The translations under genes were made by a program, and so were the position numbers. From contig JANUWF010001190.1 in assembly GCA_026120185.1 (NCBI GenBank), positions 1,550,001 through 1,614,000 of the forward strand: 64,000 nucleotides of DNA, in the 5' to 3' direction. Of the stretch, positions 62,535 to 64,000 are shown piece by piece (the stretch's first letter is position 1; every line of letters begins with the position of its first letter). The DNA comes from Voacanga thouarsii. Taxonomy: Eukaryota; Streptophyta; Magnoliopsida; Gentianales; Apocynaceae. The notes beneath the pieces were generated by a model. That model was given only the letters and a program-made list of their open reading frames with translations, was not told the origin of the DNA and ran no database searches.

Positions 62535-62780
62535 TCTTTATTTCATAATATAAGTCGTTTTAGATTTAAATTTTTTTTTCACAATATAAGTCATTTTATA
62601 AAATTTAATAAAAATTTATTACTTTTTTACCGCTCTACCTCTCCTTGCAATCTTTCTCTTTCTATTAATTATAATCCAACTCTCTTTAATTATCAAAAGA
62701 AGATAAAGATTTAGTTAGGAGTATTTTTAAAATTATTTAGAATTTATGAATTCTTATTTTCTGTATATAAATTTAAAATC
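62535..62780. repeat. Partial Stowaway-like element
   Basis: TTTCATAATATAAGTCGTTT resembles the left terminus of the 54843 family, and AGGAGTATTTTTAAAATTA resembles the interior. The right end is not recognisable. Confidence 0.4.
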
Positions 62781-63144
62781 AATTATATCTAATATTTTTT
62801 AATTCGTGTGAAAAACCTGATACAAAGGTGGCAGTTCTAAGCAATGTTTGGATGAACGCGTAACCACAACTGCAATAAATGTACAGCATAAATGCTGACG
62901 TGTACAATCGTTTTTCCAAAACAAATAGTAACAAAATACTATAATCATAACCACCTTAAACAAAACGAAAAAGTGCGCCAAGGGACACGTGGCCTCACCC
63001 CACTCCCCCTCGCCAGGCCTCTGCCGTTCTTTTCGCATTTTACTGTTTCTACTTCATGTATAAATCATCTTCTTCCTCGCAGGGCTTCATCGTTTCTGAA
63101 TCGTAGAACAAGAATTCGCATCGGAGAAGCAAGAAGAGGTTCCG

Positions 63145-63984
63145 ATGAGTTCCAGAGACGACCCAGGTTCCGAAGATGGGCTTCGAAAGCCCTTACTGCA
63201 CACCGGGAGCTGGTACCGTATGAGTTCCAGGCAGTCCAGCATGATGGGATCCTCAGCCAATATAATCCGTGAATCTGTCTCCATTTTCCTCTGCGTCTTC
63301 GTTGTTGCTTTGGGTCCTATCCAGTTTGGCTTCACTGTAAATTATTCTTCATTATTAACTTGCCATTTGTGATCAAGAAGTAGAATCACATTGGGAAATT
63401 AATTGATATTTCTTGTTCTTCAGTGTGGCTACTCAAATCCTACCGAATTTGATATTATTAAGGATCTTGGACTTACAATCTCTGAGGTTTGCTGTCCTTC
63501 TCGTAGTGATATTTTCCGGGTTATATGACATTTATTGATTAATCAAAGATGTGTTTTTTTCTCTTGCTGATTTTGGTGGATACATTTTAGTTTTCTGTAT
63601 TTGGTTCATTGGCAAATGTGGGTGCAATGGTTGGTGCAATTGCAAGCGGCCAGATTGCGGAATATATAGGACGAAAAGGGGTATGAGATTTGGCATACAT
63701 TTCTCGGATTTGCATTCTTGTTCTTGATGCAATAATTTAAGTGAATGTTGAAAATGCAGTCATTGATGATAGCTTCAATTCCTAATATAATTGGATGGCT
63801 CTCCATTTCATTTGCAAGAGTGAGTTATGATGCGTGATCTGGTTTAGTTTCATTCTTTGAGTTCATGATTTCAAATTTCTTGTGATAATTTTACCTACAA
63901 CTACATACTTTTATACAGGAATCATCATTCTTATACATGGGAAGGTTGTTGGAAGGGTTTGGTGTTGGCATTATTTCCTATACG
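63145..63984 (+). CDS. ERD6-like sugar transporter, 5' part (runs off the right edge)
   Basis: A member of the major facilitator superfamily, sugar porter type. ERD6-like proteins move glucose or other hexoses, mostly across the tonoplast. Five exons join in frame: 63145-63336, 63424-63486, 63591-63680, 63760-63819 and 63919-63984 (157 codons so far). A following GTAATT donor shows the gene continues beyond the window. The cytosolic N-terminus has [13 protein letters not shown] with a di-leucine-type LL. TM1 starts at [18 protein letters not shown], and CGYSNPTE opens the first loop. TM2 contains [18 protein letters not shown] and ends with the signature GRKG. TM3 has [12 protein letters not shown], and [10 protein letters not shown] begins TM4. 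The closest remembered relative is At1g75220 (ERDL6). Confidence 0.94.
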
Positions 63985-64000
63985 GTAATTCTTTATGTGC

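Noticed and set aside
1..64000. Search for tRNA, rRNA, CRISPR, operon or a defence or biosynthetic cluster
   Set aside because: No cloverleaf-like or rRNA sequence was recognised, and the genes are unrelated single plant loci. Nothing supports a cluster or a new multi-gene system.

Overview
The window is nuclear DNA of a flowering plant, almost certainly a eudicot. Genes have introns with GT...AG borders, intergenic DNA is very AT-rich, and the repeats are plant types: Stowaway-like and Tourist-like MITEs, hAT-type elements, a Ty1/copia remnant, solo LTRs and an L1-type LINE tail. The species cannot be named from the sequence. There is no operon, phage, CRISPR or other prokaryotic content.

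Seven protein-coding loci are supported. From left to right they are: a PUB5-type U-box/ARM ubiquitin ligase (minus, 767-4991, five coding exons, 753 codons); a RADIALIS-like single-MYB protein (plus, 21649-21903); an ATAD3-type mitochondrial AAA ATPase (plus, 31481-36758, eight exons, 631 codons); a secreted-type LEA protein (plus, 38657-40907, three exons, 421 codons); a ZF-HD zinc-finger homeodomain factor (minus, 43446-44465); an AlkA-like HhH-GPD DNA glycosylase (minus, 52533-53816); and the first five exons of an ERD6-like sugar transporter that runs off the right edge (plus, from 63145). The exon joins of the multi-exon genes were worked out by hand, and reading frame and GT/AG borders agree at every join.

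The spaces between genes are mostly transposon debris. 6.7-21.3 kb is gene-free and AT-rich. It holds a tandem duplication in which only one copy was hit by two MITEs, several more MITEs, and a diverged tandem array with a period of about 136 bp. 22.4-31 kb carries a hAT-type MITE with a perfect 8-bp target duplication, a broken MAK16 gene copy, and a copia remnant inactivated by point nonsense changes. 50.4-51 kb has a LINE tail. 54-63 kb holds nested elements: a solo LTR inside a hAT-type element, a MITE inside a MITE, and a probable solo LTR inside a TTA microsatellite.

The genes do not form a pathway; they are linked by ancestry. From memory of Arabidopsis, PUB5, a RADIALIS-like gene, an AAA ATPase and a LEA gene lie together near At4g36550-At4g36600. 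A RADIALIS-like gene, HB33, a DNA glycosylase and an ERD6-like transporter lie together near At1g75220-At1g75250. This window carries both sets in a single run, as expected for an unfractionated ancestral block. I found no convincing new biological system. The most rewarding items are this linkage, the insertion chronology written in the duplicated and nested elements, and the MAK16 pseudogene.
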